Below are positions 7,652 through 16,074 of a stretch of 64,000 bases of DNA, in pieces; the stretch's first letter is position 1; each line of letters opens with the position of its first letter. Below the pieces are notes generated by a model. That model had not been told where the DNA came from and ran no database searches. It saw nothing but the letters and a program-made list of their open reading frames with translations. Made by a program: the position numbers and the translations under genes. Origin of the DNA: Terrimonas_A sp051954695 (GTDB lineage: Bacteria > Bacteroidota > Bacteroidia > Chitinophagales > Chitinophagaceae); contig JBQCHL010000003.1 in assembly GCA_051954695.1 (NCBI GenBank), positions 15,674 to 79,673 of the forward strand. The letters are read 5' to 3'.

Positions 7652-9622
7652 TTACTGAAATAAAACAGTGCAGCTATTCGGTGCCATTATTAACTCACCC
7701 TTCACACTGCCTTTCTCAAATTCATTATTCTTTACAACTGTTTGCCATATCCCCTGCAGCGGCAATGTTTTTTGTTCTTCATTTCCATTGAAACAAACCA
7801 GTATTTTCTTCCATTGATCCTTCACTGCACCACCATTCAGAGTGTATGCGATCAGTCCGGGTTCTGTTTTAAGAAAATGAAGATTGGCTGCAATGGCTGC
7901 AGCACTCCTCATGCGGAAAGCCGGATGAGCTTTTCGAAGCGCGATCAGGCCCTTCACATAATCCACTACATCCTTGTGTGCTGTTTTCTGGTCCCATTCA
8001 ATCGCATTGATACTGTCTGGCGATTCATAAGAGTTCTCCACTCCTTTTTTGCTGCGCAGGAATTCTGTACCGGCATGCAAAAAAGGAATGCCTTGCGAAG
8101 TAAGCACAATCGATAAGGCGAGCTTGTGCATCTGCTTTCTTTGCTCTTCTGTTGCGTCTTTAGCAGATATCGTCAACTTATCCCACAATGTGTGGTTATC
8201 GTGGCATTCAGCATAAGTGATGGTTTGAACAGGTTGCTTTGCATAAGGAGATTTTGAATAATTCACTTTGGCATAATCCACCTGCGGATGCGGGCACGAT
8301 GCAACAATGCCAAACTTCACACTTTCTTCTGTACCAGGTTTACCGCTTACAAAGCCCCTGTCTTCATGTTCAAATACGCTGCCTTTGATCCCGTCGCGGA
8401 TATCATCACTGAACACTGCGATCCTTTCCAGTTTGGATACATTCTTCTTTAAAGCCCTTACTGAATCAGGTAAAGGTGAAGTCCCTGCCGTCCATCCTTC
8501 ACCATATAGAAGAATGCCGGGTTTTATCCTGTTCAGTTCACGTGAAGCAAGGTTCATGGTAGCGATATCATGCACTCCCATCAGGTCTACCCGGAAACCA
8601 TCAATATGGTATTCCTTTACCCAATAAGCCATTGATTCAATAATGAATTTGCGCATCATGGCTCTTTCACTGGCAGTTTCATTTCCACAGGCTGTGGCAT
8701 TGGACAATTTACCATCTGCTGTTTGGCGGTAATAATAATCGGGTACCAACTGATTGAAATTGGAATTATCAGTAAGCCCTGTATGATTATATACCACATC
8801 CATCACCACTTTCATTCCATTTTCATGAAGTGCTTTTACCAGTTGCTTGAATTCTTTGATCCTTGTAGCGCCGTTGTAGGGATCAGTGGCATAAGAGCCT
8901 TCAGGCACATTATAGTTTAACGGATCATAACCCCAATTGTATTTTTTATCAGGATTGGTTTCATCAATCGAATTATAATCAAAAAATGGCAGCAGGTGAA
9001 TATGCGTTACGCCCATTTCTTTCAGATGATCAAGCCCTGTTGAAAGCCCGGCAGTATTAACAGTACCTTTCTCCGCCAATCCCAGGAATTTTCCTTTTTG
9101 CCGTATGCCTGAATGGACATCTATACTGGCATCACGGACATGCAGCTCATAAATAACGGCATCGCCAGCCTGGGGCAATACAAGGTTTCCATCACGTTCC
9201 CATCCCTGAGGATTGGTTGAAGACAGATCGATCACCATAGCACGCTTGCCATTGGCACCAGTAGCCTTTGCATAAGGGTCAGGCACTTCAGCCTGCCATT
9301 CCCCGCCGATCAATGCGGTGAATGTATAAAACCGGCCCTGCTGATTGCCTGCAAGAGTGATACTCCAGGTACCATCTATATCTTTCTTCATTTCTTTTGC
9401 CTGTAAAGGCTCACCCCCGGTACCTGCTGCATAAAGATGGAACAACACTTTCTCTGCTGTAGGAGCCCATATCCGGAATGAAGATTTGGTTGCTGAATAA
9501 GTAAGACCCAGGTCCCGGCCTGTATAAACCGGATAGGACGCATAGTTCTTTACATCTTTTACTTGTGAATTGGAGGATAGAAAAGGGATAAGAAAACCAA
9601 CGAGCATGAAGGCCTGTTTCAT
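7652..9622 (-). CDS. pulA: Exported type I pullulanase (GH13)
   Basis: Hydrolyses alpha-1,6 branch points in pullulan, starch or glycogen. The 656-residue protein has a signal peptide (residues 1-20), a CBM48-like beta domain (about 40-110) and a GH13 barrel. The type I pullulanase signature YNWGYDP is at 228-234. Catalytic residues are D346 (DGFRVDLMGVHD), E375 (LLYGEGW) and D475 (AECHDNHTLWDK). A C-terminal beta domain closes the protein. No lipobox is evident, so it is periplasmic or secreted. It stands alone, with no sus-type transport genes beside it, so substrate uptake must be encoded elsewhere. Confidence 0.93.
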   Translation of the reverse strand: MKQAFMLVGFLIPFLSSNSQVKDVKNYASYPVYTGRDLGLTYSATKSSFRIWAPTAEKVLFHLYAAGTGGEPLQAKEMKKDIDGTWSITLAGNQQGRFYTFTALIGGEWQAEVPDPYAKATGANGKRAMVIDLSSTNPQGWERDGNLVLPQAGDAVIYELHVRDASIDVHSGIRQKGKFLGLAEKGTVNTAGLSTGLDHLKEMGVTHIHLLPFFDYNSIDETNPDKKYNWGYDPLNYNVPEGSYATDPYNGATRIKEFKQLVKALHENGMKVVMDVVYNHTGLTDNSNFNQLVPDYYYRQTADGKLSNATACGNETASERAMMRKFIIESMAYWVKEYHIDGFRVDLMGVHDIATMNLASRELNRIKPGILLYGEGWTAGTSPLPDSVRALKKNVSKLERIAVFSDDIRDGIKGSVFEHEDRGFVSGKPGTEESVKFGIVASCPHPQVDYAKVNYSKSPYAKQPVQTITYAECHDNHTLWDKLTISAKDATEEQRKQMHKLALSIVLTSQGIPFLHAGTEFLRSKKGVENSYESPDSINAIEWDQKTAHKDVVDYVKGLIALRKAHPAFRMRSAAAIAANLHFLKTEPGLIAYTLNGGAVKDQWKKILVCFNGNEEQKTLPLQGIWQTVVKNNEFEKGSVKGELIMAPNSCTVLFQ

Positions 9623-9775
9623 GAAGGAATAAGTTTAACGAATAAAGTAATCTTTATAAATATATATTTTTTTAACCGCAAACGTTTTATTAACCATTTA
9701 CTTTGAGGGGAAAGTCAACCGAATTAAATATTCCTGTAAATTGGCGATTAATTACACACCACTAACAACACAACT

Positions 9776-11518
9776 ATGGGAGATTTCCAGGTTAAGAAAC
9801 AGGCGAAAAAATACGATGCGGTAATAGTCGGCTCAGGTGCCGGTGGCGGTATGGCGGCCTATATTCTGGCGCATGCCGGTTTGAAAGTGTGCATGATTGA
9901 AGCGGGCCCTATGTATGACCCGCAAAAAAACATAACTCAATTAAAGAACCCATGGGATTCCCCGCGGAGAGGGGCTTCTACCAAGCTGCGCCCTTTCGGT
10001 GATTTCGATGCCTGTTATGGCGGATGGAGCCTGGAAGGTGAACCCTATACCAAGGAAAGTGGTACACAATGGGACTGGTGGCGAGCCCGCATGCTGGGCG
10101 GCCGCACCAATCACTGGGGAAGGATCTCTCTTCGCTTCGGCCCCAAGGATTTTAAACGGAAAAGTATCGACGGTCTCGGTGACGACTGGCCAATCGGCTA
10201 TGAAGATGTTAAACCGTTCTATGACCGCGTAGATAAAATGATCGGCATATTCGGCACCAATGAAGGCCTGGAGAATGATCCGGACGGCATTTTTCTAAAA
10301 CCACCCAAGCCCAGGCTGCATGAGCTTTTCATTAAGAATGCCGCCACCCAGGCTGGCGTGAGAGTGATACCGTCCCGTCTTTCCATTCTCACCCAAAAGC
10401 TGAATGACGACAGAGGTGTTTGTTTTTTCTGCGGGCAATGTGGACGCAACTGCAGCATGGCGAAGGCTGATTTCTCTTCTCCAAATGTCTTGATCTATCC
10501 GGCTCTGAAAACCGGCAATATAGATGTAGTGTCCAATGCCATGGCAAGGGAAGTGTTGACCAATAAAGAAGGGCTTGCTACCGGCGTTTCCTATGTGAAC
10601 AAAGACGATATGATGGAATACCAGGTGGAAGGCCGTGTGGTGATACTCGCTGCCAGTGCCTGCGAATCAGCCAGGTTATTGCTCAATTCAAAATCGTCCC
10701 GCCACCCTAACGGGTTGGCAAATAACAGCAACGTGGTAGGAAAATACCTGCATGATTCCACCGGTGCTGCACTGGGAGGCGTATTACCGCAATTGTTTGA
10801 CCGCAAAAGATATAATGAAGACGGTGTAGGCGGTATGCACGTTTATTCACCCTGGTGGCTGGATAATAAGAAACTGGATTTTCCCCGCGGTTATCATATT
10901 GAATACTGGGGCGGCATGGGCCAGCCTTCTTATGGCTTCAACTGGGGCATTGAAAATCTCAATGGCAAATACCTGGTAAAAGGCCAAAAGAAAGAAGCAG
11001 GCGGCTATGGCGCTTCATTGAAGGAAGACAACCGCTACTTCTATGGTGCCGGTGTAGGTATGGCCGGTCGTGGTGAAGCCATCCCGCTCGAAAGCAATTA
11101 TTGTGAAATTGACCCTTCAGTAGTAGACAAGTACGGCATCCCTGTTCTCAAGTTCAATGTGAAATGGAGCGACAATGAAATAAAACAGGCCAAACACATG
11201 AAAGAGACCTTCAAGGAAGTGATGCACAACATGGGAGCAATCATTACCTGGGGCGGGGATGACGATGAAAAAAACAACTGGGGCCTCTCCCGCCCTGGCG
11301 AGATCATTCATGAAGCAGGTACCGTAAGAATGGGCAATGATCCGCGCAGATCAGCACTCAACAAATGGAGCCAGGCGCATGATTGCAAAAACCTGTTTTG
11401 CGTGGATGGAGGACAGTTTGTATCACAGGCGGATAAGAATATTACATGGACCATACTCGCGCTTAGTATGCGGGCTAGTGAGTATATTATTGATGAGATG
11501 AAAAAACAAAACCTGTAA
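9776..11518 (+). CDS. GMC-family FAD dehydrogenase with CxxCxxCxxxC cluster
   Basis: A 580-residue flavoprotein oxidising a sugar or other alcohol. The FAD-binding motif is VGSGAGGGMAAYILAHAG near residue 18; GGRTNHWGR and the C-terminal GTVRMG motif are GMC landmarks. Cysteines 216, 219, 222 and 226 (CFFCGQCGRNC) lie where direct-electron-transfer FAD glucose dehydrogenases carry a [3Fe-4S] cluster; the 216/222/226 spacing equals the 212/218/222 ligands I recall for the Burkholderia enzyme. It has no signal peptide, while the next gene encodes a small subunit with a Tat/lipoprotein-like signal that probably exports it. No cytochrome c subunit gene is adjacent. Substrate unknown. Confidence 0.88.
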   Translation: MGDFQVKKQAKKYDAVIVGSGAGGGMAAYILAHAGLKVCMIEAGPMYDPQKNITQLKNPWDSPRRGASTKLRPFGDFDACYGGWSLEGEPYTKESGTQWDWWRARMLGGRTNHWGRISLRFGPKDFKRKSIDGLGDDWPIGYEDVKPFYDRVDKMIGIFGTNEGLENDPDGIFLKPPKPRLHELFIKNAATQAGVRVIPSRLSILTQKLNDDRGVCFFCGQCGRNCSMAKADFSSPNVLIYPALKTGNIDVVSNAMAREVLTNKEGLATGVSYVNKDDMMEYQVEGRVVILAASACESARLLLNSKSSRHPNGLANNSNVVGKYLHDSTGAALGGVLPQLFDRKRYNEDGVGGMHVYSPWWLDNKKLDFPRGYHIEYWGGMGQPSYGFNWGIENLNGKYLVKGQKKEAGGYGASLKEDNRYFYGAGVGMAGRGEAIPLESNYCEIDPSVVDKYGIPVLKFNVKWSDNEIKQAKHMKETFKEVMHNMGAIITWGGDDDEKNNWGLSRPGEIIHEAGTVRMGNDPRRSALNKWSQAHDCKNLFCVDGGQFVSQADKNITWTILALSMRASEYIIDEMKKQNL

Positions 11519-11584
11519 GCACGAATGGTGCGAATGGGTTTGAGTGTTGTGGGTTGTTGAAATAAACGCGAATGGCGCGAATGA
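11519..11584. repeat. Two short GCGAATGG-type direct repeats
   Basis: CACGAATGGTGCGAATG (11520-11536) and CGCGAATGGCGCGAATG (11567-11583) are near-identical direct repeats in the gap between the dehydrogenase and its small subunit. Each is itself made of two CGAATG units. Confidence 0.6.
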
Positions 11585-11628
11585 GCGTAAGTAATTTTTG
11601 ATTTAATTTATTTTAAAGACATACTACT

Positions 11629-12291
11629 ATGGACAGACGTAAATCCCTTAAACTGATCGCGACTGGTGCTATTGCCGGAGGCGCTATTGCTACGGGCTGT
11701 ACAACCGGTGATGAGAAAGCAAAAGAAACAAAAGCTACGGAGCCAACATTTAATTTGGACCGTAGTCCGGATGAACTGGTATATGAAAAGAAGTTGCTGG
11801 CACAGGAGAAGTTTTTTTCCGAGCATGAGATGTCTACCATTACAGTGCTGGCAGATATCATTATACCAAAAGATGAAGTGAGCGGAAGCGCTTCTGACGC
11901 CAAAGTACCGGAGTTTATTGAGTTTATTGTTAAAGATATGCCGCAGCACCAGGTGCCGCTGAAAGGAGGCCTCCGCTGGTTGGATATGTATTGTTTGAAA
12001 CAATACGGGAAGGCATTTAAAGATTGCAATTCACAACAGCAGATTGAAGTGGTGGATGCGATCGCTTATCCAAATAAGGCCAAAGCTGATATGAAACAGG
12101 GCGTGGCATTCTTTTCATTGATGCGCAATCTCACGGTAACAGGTTTCTATACCTCTGAAATCGGCGTAAAAGACCTGGGGTATGCCGGTAACAAACCTAA
12201 CCAATGGAATGGGGTACCACCCGAAGTATTGAAGCAATACAATCTTGCATATACTGAAAAAGAATTGAACGAATGTGTAAGTTTTAGCTAA
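11629..12291 (+). CDS. Gluconate 2-dehydrogenase subunit 3-like small subunit
   Basis: A 220-residue protein of the family that forms the small, exporting subunit of membrane-bound FAD dehydrogenases. The N terminus (DRRKSLKLIATGAIAGGAIA) has twin arginines at residues 3-4 and a hydrophobic stretch ending in a lipobox-like ATGC with Cys24, so it may be a Tat substrate and/or lipoprotein. The helical body contains EKFFSEHEMSTITVLADIIIPKDE, typical of the family. By analogy it carries the signal-less flavoprotein encoded just upstream across the inner membrane. The two genes are 110 bases apart and followed by a hairpin at 12306. Confidence 0.85.
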   Translation: MDRRKSLKLIATGAIAGGAIATGCTTGDEKAKETKATEPTFNLDRSPDELVYEKKLLAQEKFFSEHEMSTITVLADIIIPKDEVSGSASDAKVPEFIEFIVKDMPQHQVPLKGGLRWLDMYCLKQYGKAFKDCNSQQQIEVVDAIAYPNKAKADMKQGVAFFSLMRNLTVTGFYTSEIGVKDLGYAGNKPNQWNGVPPEVLKQYNLAYTEKELNECVSFS

Positions 12292-12305
12292 TAACTATCC
12301 ATAAT

Positions 12306-12356
12306 CATTAAATAAAAAATCAAAATCTGCTTGAGATTTTGATTTTTTATTTAATG
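12306..12356. terminator. AT-rich 23-bp perfect hairpin
   Basis: Bases 12306-12328 pair exactly with 12334-12356 around a 5-base loop (GCTTG). Its position 14 bases after the small-subunit stop suggests a terminator, although the stem itself is AT rich. Confidence 0.7.
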
Positions 12357-12454
12357 CCATCCTATCCTATTATTGTCTTTATAACAAATAAATCGTGATG
12401 GTTTACCAGGTTTTCCCTATTAAAAATTGTTTGTAGGCTGTTGATTGTTGATCA

Positions 12455-13048
12455 TTGATTGTTATATTTATAAAGAAGCTAATCAACCCTATTGATCAGT
12501 CCGGAAAACTATCAACTATGCAGCCATCAGAAGCAATAACGATGCTTGAGCCGGCAGGCTGGGTTAATACCGCTCCGCAAACCTGGGCAGACCTTGGCTG
12601 CGGAAAAGGCATCTTCACAGTAGCACTTGCCAGCCTTTTGCCAACCAACAGTACCATCTCTGCTATTGACCGAGATGCAGACAACCTTCATTTTGTTCCT
12701 GCAAAATACAAGGGTACCAATATTCAAACAGTGCACGCAGATTTTACAACTGATCTTTCCTTTTCGCCATTTGATGGGATCCTGATGGCCAATTCGCTGC
12801 ATTATGTAAGGGATCGCAAAGCTTTTGGAGAACTGCTTTGCTCTATGTTGAAAAAAAACGGGCGCCTGCTGATCGTGGAATATGATACTGACAGCGCCAA
12901 CAGATGGGTACCTTTTCCCGTAAGTTTTGTAACACTGGAAAAATGGGCGAGCAGCCTTGGTTTCCGGAATGTAACCAGGTTGAAAGAACGCGTGTCCACA
13001 TATCAACGATCAAAAATGTATTCAGCAGTTACAGTGTTTAATAAATGA
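12455..13048 (+). CDS. Class I SAM-dependent methyltransferase
   Basis: A protein of up to 197 residues with the Rossmann methyltransferase fold. Motif I is ADLGCGKGIFTVALASLL, the acidic residue ending strand beta2 is in ISAIDRDADN, and the motif IV region is GILMANSLHYVRD. The C-terminal strands (GRLLIVEYDTDSANRWVPFP) fit the same fold. The start is uncertain: the TTG at 12455 includes LINPIDQSGK, while the first ATG (12518) would begin at MQPSEAITMLEPAG, just before motif I. The substrate is unknown. It is convergent with the EF-G-like gene that follows. Confidence 0.8.
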   Translation: MIVIFIKKLINPIDQSGKLSTMQPSEAITMLEPAGWVNTAPQTWADLGCGKGIFTVALASLLPTNSTISAIDRDADNLHFVPAKYKGTNIQTVHADFTTDLSFSPFDGILMANSLHYVRDRKAFGELLCSMLKKNGRLLIVEYDTDSANRWVPFPVSFVTLEKWASSLGFRNVTRLKERVSTYQRSKMYSAVTVFNK

Positions 13049-13105
13049 CCGATGTTTGTCAGCCGGCTGGCCATCAAACATCGGTCAACAAACAACAAAC
13101 AGCCA

Positions 13106-15241
13106 TCACGCATATTCTTCCTTCGCTGTTTTATTATACTCTTCCGTTAATCTCCGTTGCAAATCTCCCGGCACCGGCTCATAGGAAGAGAAACGCATAC
13201 TGAATTTTGCACGCCCCTGCGTAATGGAACGCAACGAGGATGAATAGCCTTCCATTTCTGCCAAAGGCACTTTAGCCGTTATCTTACGGAAATGACGTTC
13301 ATTGTCCATGCCTTCCACGATCGCCCTCCGGCTTTGCAGATCGCCCATCACAGCGCCTGTCAGCTCATCAGGACATAATACTTCCACCTGGTGAATAGGC
13401 TCGAGTATTTGCGGATCTGCCTGCTGAAATGCCTGGCGGAAAGCCTGCAGTCCTGCGATCTTGAAAGAGATATCATTACTGTCAACCGGGTGCATTTTTC
13501 CATCATACACCGATACACGGATATCGCGGGCATAGGAACCAGTGAGCGGACCATTCTGCATTTTTTCCATCACACCCTTTAAGATCGAAGGGAGAAAACG
13601 AGCATCTATTGCACCACCCACAATGCAATTATAAAAAACCAGCTTACCTCCCCAGTCGAGATTATAAGTATCACGCGCCCGCACCGTAAGGTCTTTTGGC
13701 TCCGCTATCCCTTCATGCCAGGGTTCTATCCGCATAAACACTTCGCCAAACTGCCCTGCTCCCCCGCTCTGCTTTTTATGGCGGTAGCTGGCATCTGCAG
13801 GCCGGCGGATCGTTTCGCGGTAAGCAATCCGTGGTTTTACAAACTTCACTTCCAGTTTATGATTATGCTCGATCTTCCATTTAGCCACAGCCAGGTGCAT
13901 ATCACCCTGGCAATGGATCAGGGTTTGCTTCAGTTCCGGCGACACTTCTACCTGCAACGTGGGATCTTCTTCCCGTAATTGATGCAAAGCCTGCGATAAT
14001 TTTTCTTCTTCCCCTTTCTTCAGGGTCTCTATAGCAACAGTCATATTAGGTGCAGGGAATTCGATCGGCGGCAATTCATAATTCCGGCCTTTAGCATGAA
14101 GGGTGTTATTGACATGCGTATTTTTCAGCTTCAGCGTGGCGCCGATATCTCCTGCCACCAGTTCATTCACCTGCGTGCGTTTATTGCCTTCTACGAGAAA
14201 CAACTGGCTGATCTTTTCTGTAACGTTGGTTGATTCATTTTCCAGGTCCATCCCGCTTTTAATGGTACCTGAATACACTTTAAAAAAGGAAAGTTCGCCC
14301 ACATGCGGCTCGCTTACTGTTTTATAGATAAAAAGGCAGGCAGGGCCATTGGCATCGCAGGGCAGGGATTCGCCTTTACGGGTTATTTGCGGAGGCATTT
14401 CATTGGCGCTGGGACATACATTATCGATAAAACCCATCAGCCGGCCACTTCCCATATTTCTTTCGGCAGAGAGACAGAACAGCGGGAACAGATCATGATT
14501 GATCATAGCCTTTTTCAAACCGTTCTTCATCTCATCTTCATCCAGTTCTCCCTGGTCAAAGTATTTTTCCATCAATGTTTCATCATTGCTGGCCACTGCT
14601 TCTACCAGTTCCTTGTGCAAAGTGTCTGCTTTGGCTTTTTCTTCTTCGGGAATGGGCAACTTATCAGGTTTTCCTCCGGCATCCTTAAACTTATACATGG
14701 TCATCCGCAACACATCGATGATCTCATGAAAGCCAGCACCCGTTTGCCGGGGATACTGTACCATTACTACCTTATTACCAAAATGAGACCGGGCCTCCCT
14801 GACGGTTTTATCAAAATCCGCATTATCATCATCCAGCTTGTTTACTGCAAAGATCATCGGTGTTTTAAACTGCTCAGTGTATTCCCAAATAATATCGGTG
14901 CTTACTTCCACTCCCATCACTGCATTCAGTAGCATCAATCCGGTATCTGCCACGCGCAGTGCGGCGATCACTTCTCCGGCAAAATCATCATAACCCGGGG
15001 TATCGATGATATTGATCTTATAGCCCCGCCATTTGGCATGGAGCAATTTGCTGAAAATGGAATTGCCACGCTCCTGTTCCAGTTCATGATAATCTCCTGT
15101 GGTGCTCTTTTCGCTGATATTGCCTTTTCTGTTGATCACGCCTGCTTCATACAGCATGCATTCCGCTAAGGTGGTCTTACCGGAACCGGCATGTCCCAGC
15201 AAGACAATATTTTTTACGTGTGAGGTATCAAATTCTGGCAT
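13106..15241 (-). CDS. EF-G-like translational GTPase (EF-G2 type)
   Basis: A 711-residue GTPase with the full five-domain EF-G layout: G1 GHAGSGKTT (16-24), an ELEQERG switch I segment, G3 DTPGYDDF (80-87), G4 NKLD (134-137), and a domain IV loop KKQSGGAGQFGEVF. It differs from canonical EF-G in G1 (normally AHIDAGKTT) and in G3, where the catalytic histidine of DTPGH is Tyr84. Both features match the EF-G2 paralogue of Thermus thermophilus as I recall it. The main fusA gene, normally beside rpsG/rpsL and tuf, is not here, so this is an additional paralogue. Its precise role in translation is not established. Confidence 0.88.
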   Translation of the reverse strand: MPEFDTSHVKNIVLLGHAGSGKTTLAECMLYEAGVINRKGNISEKSTTGDYHELEQERGNSIFSKLLHAKWRGYKINIIDTPGYDDFAGEVIAALRVADTGLMLLNAVMGVEVSTDIIWEYTEQFKTPMIFAVNKLDDDNADFDKTVREARSHFGNKVVMVQYPRQTGAGFHEIIDVLRMTMYKFKDAGGKPDKLPIPEEEKAKADTLHKELVEAVASNDETLMEKYFDQGELDEDEMKNGLKKAMINHDLFPLFCLSAERNMGSGRLMGFIDNVCPSANEMPPQITRKGESLPCDANGPACLFIYKTVSEPHVGELSFFKVYSGTIKSGMDLENESTNVTEKISQLFLVEGNKRTQVNELVAGDIGATLKLKNTHVNNTLHAKGRNYELPPIEFPAPNMTVAIETLKKGEEEKLSQALHQLREEDPTLQVEVSPELKQTLIHCQGDMHLAVAKWKIEHNHKLEVKFVKPRIAYRETIRRPADASYRHKKQSGGAGQFGEVFMRIEPWHEGIAEPKDLTVRARDTYNLDWGGKLVFYNCIVGGAIDARFLPSILKGVMEKMQNGPLTGSYARDIRVSVYDGKMHPVDSNDISFKIAGLQAFRQAFQQADPQILEPIHQVEVLCPDELTGAVMGDLQSRRAIVEGMDNERHFRKITAKVPLAEMEGYSSSLRSITQGRAKFSMRFSSYEPVPGDLQRRLTEEYNKTAKEEYA

Positions 15242-15431
15242 AACAAATGTTTTATTGTAAACAATACTATTAGCAATGGAGCTTATTGCCGGTAGCGGGA
15301 TATCAGTATGCCTTGCGTAGTATGATCAATGCCGAAGTTCAGATCCAAATGAAGACGAAGCCTTTCAGGCTGTAAGCCTGGATAAAAAAGCCAGCAATAC
15401 TCTCCTGTTGAAGGATAAGGTGAAAGCAGCG

Positions 15432-15818
15432 TCAGCTTGTTGTGGTCACGCTGAGAAAATGATTGAATTCATGACGCAGATCATGCAATGTGAGATCCAG
15501 CGACTGATACCGGTCAAAAAGCATTTCATGTTCTGCCAGTGTTTCTTCACGGAGATGCCCGCTGTTCACATTCATTTCATAATCGATCATTCGCGCATGC
15601 GATTTGATAGCATGGCGCAGATCATGAATGTTGATAAGTTGAATGTGGAGCTGGTTGTGTAAATGTTCAACCTCTTGTAATTGATCTTTCGAAAGCTGGT
15701 GGGAACAAATCTGCTGGAGTTCTGATTTTTCGCGGCTGAATTCATCGCGATACTGGCGGAGTGCATCTCTCCAGGCATTGCACTCTGCAGTGAGCTGTGA
15801 AGTTTCTACCTGAACCAT
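15432..15818 (-). CDS. Helical coiled-coil protein of unknown function
   Basis: A 128-residue, Gln/Glu/His-rich protein predicted to be almost entirely alpha-helical with heptad-like spacing (LTAECNAWRDALRQYRDEF, LQEVEHLHNQLHIQLINIHD). No signal peptide or membrane segment. It lies on the same strand upstream of the EF-G-like gene with a 190-base gap. No named family is recognised. It is likely to be a real gene because it fills the space between two good genes and has a plausible protein composition. Confidence 0.6.
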   Translation of the reverse strand: MVQVETSQLTAECNAWRDALRQYRDEFSREKSELQQICSHQLSKDQLQEVEHLHNQLHIQLINIHDLRHAIKSHARMIDYEMNVNSGHLREETLAEHEMLFDRYQSLDLTLHDLRHEFNHFLSVTTTS

Positions 15819-15938
15819 GGGATTAAAATTTAAGAGTAAAAAAAATGGGGTTTAACTCTATTCTTCCCTGGGGTTTGGATGGTATACGTAAGTTAAAACT
15901 CTTTTGGGAATAAATTCGGGGCAGTTTTGCACAGGTAG

Positions 15939-16046
15939 GCTAGTTATGAGTCTTTAGTCGATAGTCGGTAGTCCCCTTCCGGCTTGTGGAACAAAAGCCA
16001 GGGAAGAACTGAACTACCGACTATCGACTAAAGACTCATAACTAGC
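15939..16046. repeat. 34-bp inverted repeat of the AGTCTTTAGTCG family
   Basis: Bases 15939-15972 are the exact reverse complement of 16013-16046, separated by 40 bases. The arm carries GAGTCTTTAGTCG and the interior CCCCTTCCGGCTTGTG resembles the repeat at 25649. The right arm ends only 15 bases before the dnaG -7 element. Confidence 0.85.
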
Positions 16047-16060
16047 ACCGGTCTCTTGAC

Positions 16061-16068
16061 TATATTTG
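16061..16068 (+). promoter_or_regulatory. -7 element TATATTTG of dnaG
   Basis: Exact match to TAnnTTTG ending 6 bases before the dnaG ATG, so the transcript would have almost no leader. No good -33 element; the upstream DNA is the repeat at 15939. Confidence 0.55.
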
Positions 16069-16074
16069 CAGTTC

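Noticed and set aside
14303..14932. Open frame of 209 codons antisense to the EF-G-like gene
   Set aside because: Overlaps conserved GTPase coding sequence and has shadow-like composition.
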